From positions 1 to 64,000 of the forward strand of contig NZ_JBFNQN010000020.1 in assembly GCF_040796495.1 (NCBI RefSeq): 64,000 nucleotides of DNA. The letters are read 5' to 3'. The notes under the pieces were generated by a model. The model was given only the letters and a program-made list of their open reading frames with translations, was not told the DNA's origin and ran no database searches. This document shows positions 7,986 through 17,317 of the stretch, in pieces. The first letter of the stretch is position 1, and the number at the start of each line of letters is the position of its first letter. The DNA is from Kineococcus endophyticus (lineage in GTDB: Bacteria > Actinomycetota > Actinomycetes > Actinomycetales > Kineococcaceae). A program made the translations under genes and the position numbers.

Positions 7986-8369
7986 GTGCGCATCGGCGAG
8001 GTCGCGCAGCGGTCGGGGGTCAGCGTCCGGGCGCTGCGGTACTACGAGGAGCAGGGGCTGCTGCACGCCGAGCGCAGCCCCGGCGGGCAGCGCCACTACC
8101 CGGCTTCGGCCGTGGACCGGGTCCGGTTCATCCAGAACCTCTACGCCGCCGGGCTCGGCAGCAAGGCCGTCCTGCGGATCCTGCCGTGCATGGACCACGG
8201 CGTGCTGACCGACGAGATGCAGGACCGGCTGCTGGCGGAGCGGGCCCGCGTGCAGGCGCAGCTCGACGAGCTCACGGCCACGCGCGACAAGCTGGACGAC
8301 GTGATCCGTGCCGGGCAGGCCTACCGCGCCGACCCTTCGGCGCCGACGCGCTGTGCGGTGGCCTCGTGA
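7986..8369 (+). CDS. MerR-family transcriptional regulator
   Basis: A 127-residue DNA-binding regulator. The N-terminal winged helix is typical: RIGEVAQRSGVSVRALRYYEEQGLL, then a second part with GGQRHYPASAVDRVRFI, followed by a long dimerisation helix (residues about 75-115). The effector end has only two cysteines (in LPCMDHG and TRCAVAS) in no metal-binding arrangement, so it more likely senses an organic molecule than a metal. The GTG at 7986 is chosen because AGAGGGG lies 8 bases before it; GTG 7977 overlaps that site. It shares a 75-base region with the divergent SDR, which holds its likely operator. Its stop overlaps the start of the next small gene (GTGA). Confidence 0.9.
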   Translation: MRIGEVAQRSGVSVRALRYYEEQGLLHAERSPGGQRHYPASAVDRVRFIQNLYAAGLGSKAVLRILPCMDHGVLTDEMQDRLLAERARVQAQLDELTATRDKLDDVIRAGQAYRADPSAPTRCAVAS

Positions 8370-8587
8370 GCGGAGCGGGCCAGGACGAGGAGTTCGCCAC
8401 GTTGCGCCGCGAGGCGACCCGCAAGGGCTGGACGCTGGAGGCGCCGACGAACCGTCACCCCGGCTACCTGTTGACGAGCGGCAAGCCCGGGGAGAAGGAC
8501 GCGCGGATCGCGTTCGGGGCCGCCGGACCCGTCCTCACCCTCGACGAGGTCAGGACGTGGCTGGCGGACCTGCCCAGGTCGCGCTGA
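8366..8587 (+). CDS. Small hypothetical protein
   Basis: A 73-residue, charged, soluble protein that I do not recognise. It starts at a GTG whose last two bases are part of the MerR stop codon (GTGA overlap), so it is translationally coupled to the regulator. The sequence has a short pattern EEFATLRREATRKGW followed by a PGYLLTSG stretch and a C-terminal LDEVRTWLADL, reminiscent of small single-domain beta-alpha proteins. Its last 38 bases overlap the end of the convergent deaminase gene. No function is inferred. Confidence 0.6.
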   Translation: MSGAGQDEEFATLRREATRKGWTLEAPTNRHPGYLLTSGKPGEKDARIAFGAAGPVLTLDEVRTWLADLPRSR

Positions 8588-9518
8588 GGCTGGTGCGCGC
8601 CAGGCGCTCCAGCTCCTCGTCGGTGAGGTCCAGCGCGTCCCGCACGGCGCGGTAGTTGTCCGCGACGTAGCCGCCGAAGTAGCTCGGGTCGTCGGAGTTG
8701 ACCGTGACGAGGACGCCCGCGTCGAGCAGTGTCCGCAGCGGGTGCGCCGTCAGGTCGGGGGTGACGTGCAGCCGCTGGTTCGACAGCGGGCAGACCGTGA
8801 GCGGAACCCGCTCGCGGGCCAGGAGGGCGACGAGGTCGGGGTCCTCGGCGGACCGCACCCCGTGGTCGATGCGTTCGACGCCGACGTCGAGCGCCTCGCG
8901 CACGTAGTCCGGGCCACCCTCCTCCCCGGCGTGGGCCGTGGCGTGGAAACCCCGGTCCCGGACCGTCGCGAAGTACCGCGCGAACTTCGACGGCGGGTTC
9001 CCGAGTTCGGTGGAGCCCAGCCCGAACCCCACGATCCGGTCAGCCCACGGCATGAGGGCGTCGACCATCGCGAGGGCGTCGTCCTCGGTGCGGTGCCGTT
9101 GCGCCGACGTGATGAGCGCGGCGTCGATGCCCGTCTCGGCCCGCGCCCGGTCGAACCCGTCGAAGATCCCCTCCAGCTGGTCCGCGAGCGGCACCCCGAG
9201 GGCGAGGAACGTCTGCACGCCGAAGAACACCTCGGCCCGGACCACCCCGTCGGCCGCCGCGCGCAGGAGGTAGCGGTGCGCGAGGTCCGCGAAGTCCTGC
9301 CGTTCCCGCAGCACGCGGCAGCCGACGAAGAACACGTCGAGGAACGACTGGAGGTCGGTGAACGCGTAGGCGGCGCGAACCTCCTCGACGCTCCGCCACG
9401 GCAGGGCGACGTCGTGGCGGCGTGCCAGCTCGAGCAGGTGGTCGGCCTCGAGGGTCCCCTCCAGGTGGACGTGGAGCTCGGCCTTGGGGAGGTCCTCGAC
9501 CCTCGTCCGTCCTGTCAT
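8550..9518 (-). CDS. Adenine/adenosine deaminase family protein
   Basis: A 322-residue cytoplasmic metallo-hydrolase that removes the 6-amino group of a purine, feeding purine salvage. Metal ligands are HVHLEGT (His16, His18), HAGEEG at 196-201 (catalytic Glu199) with the later His in IDHGV, and the aspartates in NSDDPSYFGGY (276-278). The LEGT after the first histidines and the SDDPSYFGGY pattern are closer to adenine deaminases (Aah1-like) than to classical adenosine deaminases, which usually have LDG and NTDDP. I therefore lean to adenine as substrate, without certainty. The gene is last in an overlapping run with the MpaB-like and S4 genes (4-base overlap at 9515-9518). Confidence 0.85.
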   Translation of the reverse strand: MTGRTRVEDLPKAELHVHLEGTLEADHLLELARRHDVALPWRSVEEVRAAYAFTDLQSFLDVFFVGCRVLRERQDFADLAHRYLLRAAADGVVRAEVFFGVQTFLALGVPLADQLEGIFDGFDRARAETGIDAALITSAQRHRTEDDALAMVDALMPWADRIVGFGLGSTELGNPPSKFARYFATVRDRGFHATAHAGEEGGPDYVREALDVGVERIDHGVRSAEDPDLVALLARERVPLTVCPLSNQRLHVTPDLTAHPLRTLLDAGVLVTVNSDDPSYFGGYVADNYRAVRDALDLTDEELERLARTSLSATWAGPPATS

Positions 9519-10597
9519 GCCACCAGTTCCGCGCTCTCGGTCAGGAAGCGCCGGTTCGACCAGATGTTCAGCTCCACGACCGCGTTCCACACCCGGTCCG
9601 ACCGGCGCAGGACGGACAGGCCCACCCTGTTGACGGCCGCGGCGAGTGGGACCAGCCGGTCCTGCGGGGCGGGGTCGCCCAGCCCGAGCGCCCGGCCGAG
9701 GTCGGGACCCTGCAGGTGGCGCGCCACGGTGCGGGCCGCGATCCGGCCCGGGCCCAGGGGGACCCGGACGAGGTCGCGCAACCCGCCGGCGAGGGCCTCG
9801 ATCCCGGCCTCGGTGAGGATCCGCGAGTCCTGCGACGGCGGGCCGGTGAGGGCGTCGACGCGACGCAGCAGGTCGGCGGCGGAACGGCGGTCGACGGCGC
9901 CCGCGACGAGCTGGGGTTCGACCCCCAGCAACCCGCCCAGGAACCGCCAGTAGGTGAGGAACTGCGCGTACTCGGCGTCGGTGACCTCGAACCCCAGCCG
10001 GTGGGCCGACCGCGGGGCGACCACCGTGAAGTCGAGCCAGGTCCGCACCGAGTCCATCTGGGAGATCGGCACGACGACGCCCCGGCCCTCCGCCCGCTGC
10101 ACGGCGCGCCGGGCCACCGCGTGCCCCAGGCGGACCCACGACGTCATGACCCAGCCCTCGGCCCCGCGGACGAGCCCGTCCGGGAGGGAGGCCGCCGACA
10201 GCCAGCGCGCCGTCTCGGTGAGGCGGTGCTGGGTCCCGTGCACGAGGCGGCCGGTGCCGGTGAGGACGGCCGCGGGCCCCGGGGGACGGTAGGAGCTGAT
10301 GAGCGCGCCGGCGCCGACGTCGAACACGTGCACCGCCAGCGGCGCGGTGAACGTCGCGCGGGCCCCGGCGGCGAGCAGGTCCGGGTCGCCCGCGTCGGCC
10401 AGCCGTTCCTGCTCGGCGACGAACGCCCGGACGGCCGGGTGCTGCGCGCTCGAGGAGCCCGCTCGCAACGCCCGCGCGAACTCGCCGCGGACGGCGGGGT
10501 CGTCGTGCACGGCGTCGGCCACCGCGTCGGCCAGGTCGTCGCCGCGCCGCTGGGCGGCCGTGAGCTGCTCCGGGGTGGGCAGTTCCGGGAACGTCAC
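9515..10597 (-). CDS. MpaB-like (DUF2236) oxygenase family protein
   Basis: A 360-residue, mainly helical protein of the DUF2236 / MpaB group, which includes latex clearing protein and other b-type-haem oxygenases. Family-like stretches are the AVHVFDVGAGALISSY region, TETARWL, and in the second half DSVRTWLDFTVVAPRSAHRLGF with YAQFLTYWRFLGGLLG. There is no signal peptide, so it should act in the cytoplasm or at its membrane. The start GTG overlaps the stop of the S4 gene by 4 bases, and its own stop overlaps the deaminase start, so all three are one operon. The substrate is unknown, and haem binding is inferred from the family only. Confidence 0.75.
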   Translation of the reverse strand: MTFPELPTPEQLTAAQRRGDDLADAVADAVHDDPAVRGEFARALRAGSSSAQHPAVRAFVAEQERLADAGDPDLLAAGARATFTAPLAVHVFDVGAGALISSYRPPGPAAVLTGTGRLVHGTQHRLTETARWLSAASLPDGLVRGAEGWVMTSWVRLGHAVARRAVQRAEGRGVVVPISQMDSVRTWLDFTVVAPRSAHRLGFEVTDAEYAQFLTYWRFLGGLLGVEPQLVAGAVDRRSAADLLRRVDALTGPPSQDSRILTEAGIEALAGGLRDLVRVPLGPGRIAARTVARHLQGPDLGRALGLGDPAPQDRLVPLAAAVNRVGLSVLRRSDRVWNAVVELNIWSNRRFLTESAELVA

Positions 10598-10956
10598 CGT
10601 CGTCCTCGCAGGTCGTCCATCTCCCGCCGGTCGCGCTTCGTCGGGCGTCCGGCGCCGCGGTCGCGGACGCCGAACGCACCGAAGAACTCGTCCCGGGGCG
10701 GCGGGGGTGGGGAGTGGTCGATGTAGGCCGCCTGGGCCAGGGGAGCACCCACGCGCTTGTCCAGCAACTGGACGACCTCGAAGACCTTGTCGTACCCCTC
10801 CGCCCGCACCGTGACCACGTCCCCGACGTGGACGCTCGTCGCGGGTTTCGCGCGCTCGTCGTTGACGCGGACGTGACCCGCCTTCACCGCCGCGGACGCG
10901 AGCGACCGGCTCTTGTAGAGCCGGACCGCCCACGTCCACGCGTCGATCCTCGTCAC
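10594..10956 (-). CDS. S4-domain RNA-binding protein (Hsp15/HslR-like)
   Basis: A 120-residue protein. Residues about 3-65 form an S4 RNA-binding fold (RIDAWTWAVRLYKSRSLA, then GHVRVNDERAKPAT and the VGDVVTV turn). The C-terminal part is basic (RPTKRDRREMDDLRGRR). This layout matches heat-shock protein 15, which binds stalled 50S subunits carrying nascent chains. The GTG at 10956 gives the normal N-terminus of the family. It is the first gene of the overlapping operon with the MpaB-like and deaminase genes and lies 20 bases after the pgm stop, so it may also be read from pgm. Confidence 0.85.
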   Translation of the reverse strand: MTRIDAWTWAVRLYKSRSLASAAVKAGHVRVNDERAKPATSVHVGDVVTVRAEGYDKVFEVVQLLDKRVGAPLAQAAYIDHSPPPPPRDEFFGAFGVRDRGAGRPTKRDRREMDDLRGRR

Positions 10957-10976
10957 GCGTCCCCCCGCACTGCTAC

Positions 10977-12632
<1,656 letters not shown>

Positions 12633-12663
12633 GGCTTCCTCGTCACTCCTGGGCTCCGGCTGG

Positions 12664-13560
12664 TCAGGCTCGCATCGTGCGTGCCGATGATCCTGCACCG
12701 CCCGTGGCGACCCCGCCACCACCCCCTGCCGAGGTCGTGAGGGGGTCCAGCCGGGCCAGCCGCTCGGCGTCCACGGAACCCGGGGCGGCGGAGTACACGA
12801 CGACCCGGACGTCGCTGCCGGGGACCTCGAGCACGTCGCCGTCGAGCGTCATCGGCCCGACCTCGGCGTGGTCGACGCGCTTGCGCATCCCGCGGTAGCG
12901 GGCCGGCCGCGCGGACGTCCACCGCTCGACGAACTCGGGGCTGCGCTGCCTCAGCGCCTGCACCAGGTCGATGAGCTCGGCGTCGTCGGGGTGCTCCAGC
13001 AGCGCCACCCGCAGGTCCCCGACGACGGCGTCGCGGAACACCTCGTCCTCGGCCGGGTCCACCCACACCCGCGGGTTGGGCTCGACCATCTCGTACCAGA
13101 CGACGTTGCGTTCGCGGCCGCGCTTGAGCAGGGGATCGCCGAGCAGCGCCGTCCATGCGGCGTTCCAGCGCAGCACCCACCAGTCCGCGGAGTACACCGC
13201 CGCCGGCAGCGGCCCCAGCCGGGCGACGAGGCGCTCGGCCGCAGCGGGGACCTCGCGCCGGACGGCACCCGTCGGGGCGGCCAGACCGGCGGCCCGGTGC
13301 AGGAGCGCGGTGTCGTCGTCGGTCAGGCGCAGGGCCCGGGACAGCGCGGCGACCACGGGCGCCGACGGCCGCGCCGCGCGGCCCTGCTCGAGCTGGACGA
13401 GGTAGTCGACGGAGACCCCGGCCAGCAGCGCGAGCTCCTCGCGCCGCAACCCCGGCGTGCGCCGGGTCCTGCGGGCGAAGCCCGTCCCCTCGACGGCGCA
13501 GCCGCGCCGGAACTGGCGCAGCAGGCCGCCCAGGGCAGGGGCTGTCGTACCCGTCGTCAC
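12664..13560 (-). CDS. XRE-type regulator with MmyB-like ligand domain
   Basis: A 298-residue regulator. Residues about 15-75 form a helix-turn-helix ([19 protein letters not shown] then [10 protein letters not shown]). The remainder is the MmyB-like domain seen in many actinobacterial regulators of this type, with [21 protein letters not shown] and [15 protein letters not shown]. MmyB-like domains are PAS-like and are thought to bind a fatty acid or other ligand. The neighbouring divergent gene is an SDR, a common pairing in which the regulator represses the dehydrogenase; this is inference from gene order. The C-terminal tail is Gly/Ser-rich and probably disordered. Confidence 0.88.
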   Translation of the reverse strand: MTTGTTAPALGGLLRQFRRGCAVEGTGFARRTRRTPGLRREELALLAGVSVDYLVQLEQGRAARPSAPVVAALSRALRLTDDDTALLHRAAGLAAPTGAVRREVPAAAERLVARLGPLPAAVYSADWWVLRWNAAWTALLGDPLLKRGRERNVVWYEMVEPNPRVWVDPAEDEVFRDAVVGDLRVALLEHPDDAELIDLVQALRQRSPEFVERWTSARPARYRGMRKRVDHAEVGPMTLDGDVLEVPGSDVRVVVYSAAPGSVDAERLARLDPLTTSAGGGGGVATGGAGSSARTMRA

Positions 13561-13647
13561 GGGCTCATCCTGCCCCGGGTGGTGCTGCCGGTCCCCCCGA
13601 CCGACGTCGCCTTCCGCGGGGACGAGGGCCGCCGCAGGGTGGTACCC

Positions 13648-14355
13648 ATGACCACGACACGCCCCGTCGCCCTCGTCACCGGCGGGAACAAGGGCATCGG
13701 CCGCGAGACCTGCCGACGCCTTGCCGCCCTCGGCCACACCGTCCTCCTCGGCGCTCGCGACCCCGGGCGCGGACGGGCCGCCGCCGACGAGCTCGGCGTC
13801 ACCTGGATCCCGCTCGACGTCACCGACCAGGCGAGCGTCGACGCCGCGGCCGAGCAGGTCCGCCGCGAGCACGGCGGCCTCGACGTCCTCGTCAACAACG
13901 CGGGCGTCAACAGCGCCGTGACCCCCGTCGAGGAGCTGACGGCCGACGCCCTCGCCGCGCTGCTGGACGTGAACCTCCTCGGGGTCCTGCGCGTCACCAA
14001 CGCGTTCGTCCCGCTGCTGCGCGACTCCGCCCACCCGCGCGTCGTCAACGTCTCCTCCACCGTGGGGTCCTTCGCCCGCACGCTGGAGATGGACCTCTTC
14101 GACTGGCGGATCACGCCGCCGGCGTACGCGGTGTCGAAGAGCGCGCTGACCATGCTGACGCTGAAGTTCGCCCACGCCCTGCCCGGCGTCCTCGTCAACG
14201 CGGCCGACCCCGGCTACACGCGCACCGACCTCAACGGCGGTGACGGCGCGCAGAGCGTCACCGAGGGAACCGACGCGGTCGTGCACCTCGCGACGCTGCC
14301 CGACGACGGGCCGACGGGGACGTTCGTCGACCGGCGGGGCGTCGTGCCCTGGTGA
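13648..14355 (+). CDS. Short-chain dehydrogenase/reductase
   Basis: A 235-residue classical SDR: cofactor loop TGGNKGIG at residues 11-18, NNAGVNS, serine in VVNVSSTVGS, and the catalytic Tyr160-x3-Lys164 in PAYAVSKSAL. It reduces an unknown carbonyl or oxidises an alcohol with NAD(P). The ATG at 13648 has no ribosome site, but CAGGGT lies 7 bases before it, so the transcript may be leaderless. It is divergent from the MmyB-type regulator across 87 bases, and is probably its target. It is not closely similar to the other two SDRs in the window (at 7206 and 15525). Confidence 0.92.
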   Translation: MTTTRPVALVTGGNKGIGRETCRRLAALGHTVLLGARDPGRGRAAADELGVTWIPLDVTDQASVDAAAEQVRREHGGLDVLVNNAGVNSAVTPVEELTADALAALLDVNLLGVLRVTNAFVPLLRDSAHPRVVNVSSTVGSFARTLEMDLFDWRITPPAYAVSKSALTMLTLKFAHALPGVLVNAADPGYTRTDLNGGDGAQSVTEGTDAVVHLATLPDDGPTGTFVDRRGVVPW

Positions 14356-14361
14356 GGCGGG

Positions 14362-14979
14362 TCAGGCCAGGGCGTCGACCACGGGGGTGAGGAACTCCTC
14401 GTAGGCGCGGGCGTCGCGGCGCAGGGCGGTGCTGACGAGCACGTCATCCCCGGCCAGCACCCACCCGACGGGTTCGGCGAGGGGGAGGAGCCGCACGCCG
14501 AGCTGGAACGGGCGGACGGGGCGCCCCAGCCGTCGCTCGTACCCGTTCACCCAGCGGGTCAGGTCGACTGGATCGCCCTTTCGCCTGCTGTCGGCCTGCT
14601 CTCGCGTCCGGTCGTCGATCCAGCCCCAGAACTTCCGGTGGTGCCGTTCCGCCAGGACCCGCACGGTCGGCAGGTGCTCGAGACCGTTCCAGTCCGGTGG
14701 GGAGGGCGGAACCTGCGGCGGTTCGGTGAGCGCGCGGTGCCACCAGATGCCCCACTCGCGGACCGCGGCCGACGAAGGGGCGGCCGTCGTGGTGTCCGGC
14801 GCAGGGTCCAGGGCGCCCACCTCGGGCTCGCCGACGGCGGGCTCACTGACGACGAACGGCGTCAGCCCCTCTGCGTCACGCACGTAGAGGGCCAGCAGCA
14901 GCCCGCGGTCGAAGTCCTCGCGGACCTCCCAGCTCGCCGTCCCCCGCAGGTGCACCCCGGCATGGTCGCGGGGCCGCAC
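14362..14979 (-). CDS. Hypothetical protein
   Basis: A protein of about 205 residues, not recognised. It is soluble, rich in Trp and Arg, with the patterns REWGIWWHRAL, HHRKFWGWIDDR and LTRWVNGYERRLGR, and a C-terminal ALRRDARAYEEFLTPVV. No signal peptide or membrane segment is seen. Start choice is uncertain: a GTG at 14979 and a TTG at 14991 are both in frame and neither has a clear ribosome site; I took the GTG. It ends 6 bases from the convergent SDR stop. Its codon usage looks like that of its neighbours. Confidence 0.6.
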   Translation of the reverse strand: MRPRDHAGVHLRGTASWEVREDFDRGLLLALYVRDAEGLTPFVVSEPAVGEPEVGALDPAPDTTTAAPSSAAVREWGIWWHRALTEPPQVPPSPPDWNGLEHLPTVRVLAERHHRKFWGWIDDRTREQADSRRKGDPVDLTRWVNGYERRLGRPVRPFQLGVRLLPLAEPVGWVLAGDDVLVSTALRRDARAYEEFLTPVVDALA

Positions 14980-15050
14980 CCGCCGCGACAAGGTCTTGCG
15001 TCGCGTCCCCGCGAGCGTCAGGCTGGCCTGACGACACCAGGGGAGGCGAC

Positions 15051-15449
15051 GTGACCACCATCGACGAGCTCGAGCGCGAGCACACCCTGCTCACCGCGGC
15101 CCACCGCTACGACGACCTGCGGCTGCGGCACACGCTCCTGGGCTCCGGCCCGCCTGGTGAGGGTGACGTGCACCTGCCGAAGGACGAGGCGCTGGAGCTG
15201 CTCGCCCTCGGGGAGGTGCTGTCCCGCAAGGCGTCCTACGGCCGCCAGCTCGCGGTCCGCGCCGCCCGGGCCGCGGGGGCGTCCTGGGCGCAGATCGCCG
15301 CGGCGAGCGGCGTGACCAAGCAGAGCGCGTGGGAAGCGCACCAGGCGTGGATCCAGGCGCAGGCCGACGCCCACCGCGCCCACGACTGGGAGGGCTTCTC
15401 GGCGGACGAGGAACGGGACGCCCGCCGGCTCGCCGGGTCGCCCGACTGA
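15051..15449 (+). CDS. Small helix-turn-helix protein
   Basis: A 132-residue protein with a central helix-turn-helix-like stretch (ARAAGASWAQIAAASGVTKQSAW, about residues 78-100), the pattern often found in small actinobacterial proteins that resemble sigma-factor region 4 or Myb-like DNA-binding modules. Both ends are charged and helical. GGGAGG lies 5 bases before the GTG at 15051. DNA binding is an inference from the helix-turn-helix pattern; there is no ligand-binding domain. It stands alone between a hypothetical gene and an SDR. Confidence 0.7.
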   Translation: MTTIDELEREHTLLTAAHRYDDLRLRHTLLGSGPPGEGDVHLPKDEALELLALGEVLSRKASYGRQLAVRAARAAGASWAQIAAASGVTKQSAWEAHQAWIQAQADAHRAHDWEGFSADEERDARRLAGSPD

Positions 15450-15524
15450 GCCACCGCCGCGGTCCAGGCGCATGATCGCCCTGGGAACGCGCCGACCGAG
15501 GTGCGCCGGACGCAGGGAGACGAC

Positions 15525-16430
15525 GTGAGCAGCACGCGGTGGACGGCGGGCGACGTGCCCGACCAGCACGGCCGGGTGGCGGTCGTCACCGGCGCGAACA
15601 CCGGCCTCGGCTTCGAGACCGCGAAGGTGCTGGCGCAGCGGGGCGCGACGGTCGTGCTGGCCGTCCGGGACGTCGAGAAGGGTGCGGCGGCGGCGTCGCG
15701 GATGGGCGGGGACGTCTCGGTCCAGCGGCTGGACCTGTCCTCGCTCACCTCGGTCCGCGAGGCGGCCGAAGCCCTGCGCGGCAGGCACCCCCGCATCGAC
15801 CTGCTGATCGACAACGCCGGGGTCATGTACACGCCACGGCAGACGACGCAGGACGGGTTCGAGCTGCAGTTCGGCACGAACCACCTGGGGCACTTCGCGT
15901 TCACCGGGCTGCTGCTCGACGCGCTGCTGCCCGTCGAGGGATCGCGCGTCGTGGTGGTCAGCAGCGTCGCGCACCGCATCCGCGCCGCCATCCACTTCGA
16001 CGACCTGCAGTGGGAGCGGTCGTACTCCAAGGTGGCCGCCTACGGGCAGTCCAAGCTCGCCAACCTGCTCTTCACCTACGAGCTGCAGCGCCGGCTCGCC
16101 GCGCACCCGACGAGCACGGTGGCCGTCGCGGCCCACCCGGGGGTCTCGAACACCGAACTCGTCCGGCACACCCCGGCCCCCGTGCGCGCGCTCATGGACC
16201 GGGTCGGGAACGTCCTCACGCAGCCCGCGGCCATGGGGGCGCTGCCCACGCTGCGGGCCGCGACCGACCCCGCCGTCCTGGGTGGTCAGTACTTCGGACC
16301 CTCCGGTGCGGGGGAGGCGCGCGGCTACCCGCGTCAGGTGGCGTCCAGCGACCAGTCGCACGACCTCGCCGTCCAGCGCCGGCTGTGGGCGGTGTCCGAG
16401 GAGCTCACGGGGGTCGTCTTCCCCGTGTGA
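15525..16430 (+). CDS. Short-chain dehydrogenase (retinol/WW-oxidoreductase-like)
   Basis: A 301-residue SDR of the longer type related to retinol dehydrogenases and protochlorophyllide reductase. The cofactor loop is TGANTGLG at residues 22-29; IDNAGVMY replaces the usual NNAG; GTNHLGHFAFTGLLL and VVVVSSVAHR follow, with the catalytic Tyr173-x3-Lys177 in YGQSKLANLL. These family members act on lipophilic alcohols or aldehydes; the actual substrate is unknown. The GTG at 15525 is preceded by AGGGAGA. It ends 28 bases from the convergent DUF1275 gene. Confidence 0.92.
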   Translation: MSSTRWTAGDVPDQHGRVAVVTGANTGLGFETAKVLAQRGATVVLAVRDVEKGAAAASRMGGDVSVQRLDLSSLTSVREAAEALRGRHPRIDLLIDNAGVMYTPRQTTQDGFELQFGTNHLGHFAFTGLLLDALLPVEGSRVVVVSSVAHRIRAAIHFDDLQWERSYSKVAAYGQSKLANLLFTYELQRRLAAHPTSTVAVAAHPGVSNTELVRHTPAPVRALMDRVGNVLTQPAAMGALPTLRAATDPAVLGGQYFGPSGAGEARGYPRQVASSDQSHDLAVQRRLWAVSEELTGVVFPV

Positions 16431-16457
16431 ACCCCGCGCGAGTGAGCCCCGTGCGGT

Positions 16458-17192
16458 TCAGCGGGTGGCGTGCGCCCGGAAGTGCCCGAGGACGGCCGCG
16501 ACGAGGGAGATCAGGGCCGCGACCCCGAGGCCGGCGCCGATGTGCCAGCGCAGTAGCGCCGCGCCCGCGGCCGCCCCGGCGAGGATCAGCACGACGGCGC
16601 CCAGGCGGCGACGCCACCCGTCGCCCGTGCCGCCGGCCATCCGGGAGTCGGCGGCCAGGCCCGTGAGCGTCGACGTGACGACGACCGTGGTGACGTCCTT
16701 GACCGCGAGGCGGCGCGCGGCGGCGGCCTGACCGCCCATCGCGATGCCGAGCACGGTCGTCACGGCCAGGGCCGCGGGCGGGGGCGTCGTGCCGGGTTCC
16801 ACCGGCAGGCCCACCATGAGGGACGTGGCGACGCCGAGCCCCGCCAGCACGACCCCGACGACGACGAAGACCCACGTCGACGCCGTCGTCCAGCCCGTGG
16901 CGGCCTTGCGCAGCACCCGGCCCACGACGGCCGCGCCGGCGAGGAAGCCGAGGAGCGCGAGCACGGGCCCCACGATCGGCAGGTCCTCCGACCCGGTGAG
17001 GGCCATGCCGAGGATGACGACGTTCCCCGTCATGTTCGCGGTGAACACGCGGTCCAGGCCGAGGTAGCCGACCGCGTCGACGATGCCGGTCGAGAAGGTC
17101 AGCACGAGCATCAGCGCGAGGTGCCAGGACGCCCGGCGCGCGCCGCGGGCGACGGCGGCGGGGGACGGTGCGGCGGTCTTCTCGGGGGGCAT
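16458..17192 (-). CDS. YoaK/DUF1275 family membrane protein
   Basis: A 244-residue membrane protein with six or seven hydrophobic helices. Family landmarks are FSTGIVDAVGYLGLDRVFTANMTGN near the start and a second related stretch, GIAMGGQAAAARRLAVKDVTT followed by TSTLTGL, showing the internal duplication typical of DUF1275. The function of the family is not settled; small-molecule transport has been suggested. AGGAGA precedes the ATG at 17192. Its leader contains a perfect 8-base inverted repeat and it is divergent from the peptide importer operon. Confidence 0.88.
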   Translation of the reverse strand: MPPEKTAAPSPAAVARGARRASWHLALMLVLTFSTGIVDAVGYLGLDRVFTANMTGNVVILGMALTGSEDLPIVGPVLALLGFLAGAAVVGRVLRKAATGWTTASTWVFVVVGVVLAGLGVATSLMVGLPVEPGTTPPPAALAVTTVLGIAMGGQAAAARRLAVKDVTTVVVTSTLTGLAADSRMAGGTGDGWRRRLGAVVLILAGAAAGAALLRWHIGAGLGVAALISLVAAVLGHFRAHATR

Positions 17193-17220
17193 CGCGTTCT
17201 CCTGCTCGGCGGATTCCGAA

Positions 17221-17246
17221 CCCCGGTGCCTCTTGAAACACCGGGG
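17221..17246. promoter_or_regulatory. Perfect inverted repeat in divergent region
   Basis: CCCCGGTG (17221-17228) and CACCGGGG (17239-17246) are perfect arms around a 10-base loop. It lies between two divergent genes, so it is not a normal terminator. It may be an operator, or a hairpin in the leader of the DUF1275 gene. Confidence 0.45.
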
Positions 17247-17273
17247 AAACACAGGAAGAGTACGGTGCTCGGA

Positions 17274-17284
17274 TTGTATACGTT
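17274..17284. promoter_or_regulatory. Candidate GntR (FadR-subfamily) operator
   Basis: TTGTATACGTT is a near-palindrome around GTATAC, resembling TTGTATACAA-type sites bound by FCD-domain GntR regulators. It is 34 bases before the start of the importer operon whose last gene encodes such a regulator. Autoregulation is inferred. Confidence 0.35.
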
Positions 17285-17317
17285 CGGCTGCTGAGTCCGA
17301 CCTGCGAGAGGTTCGCG

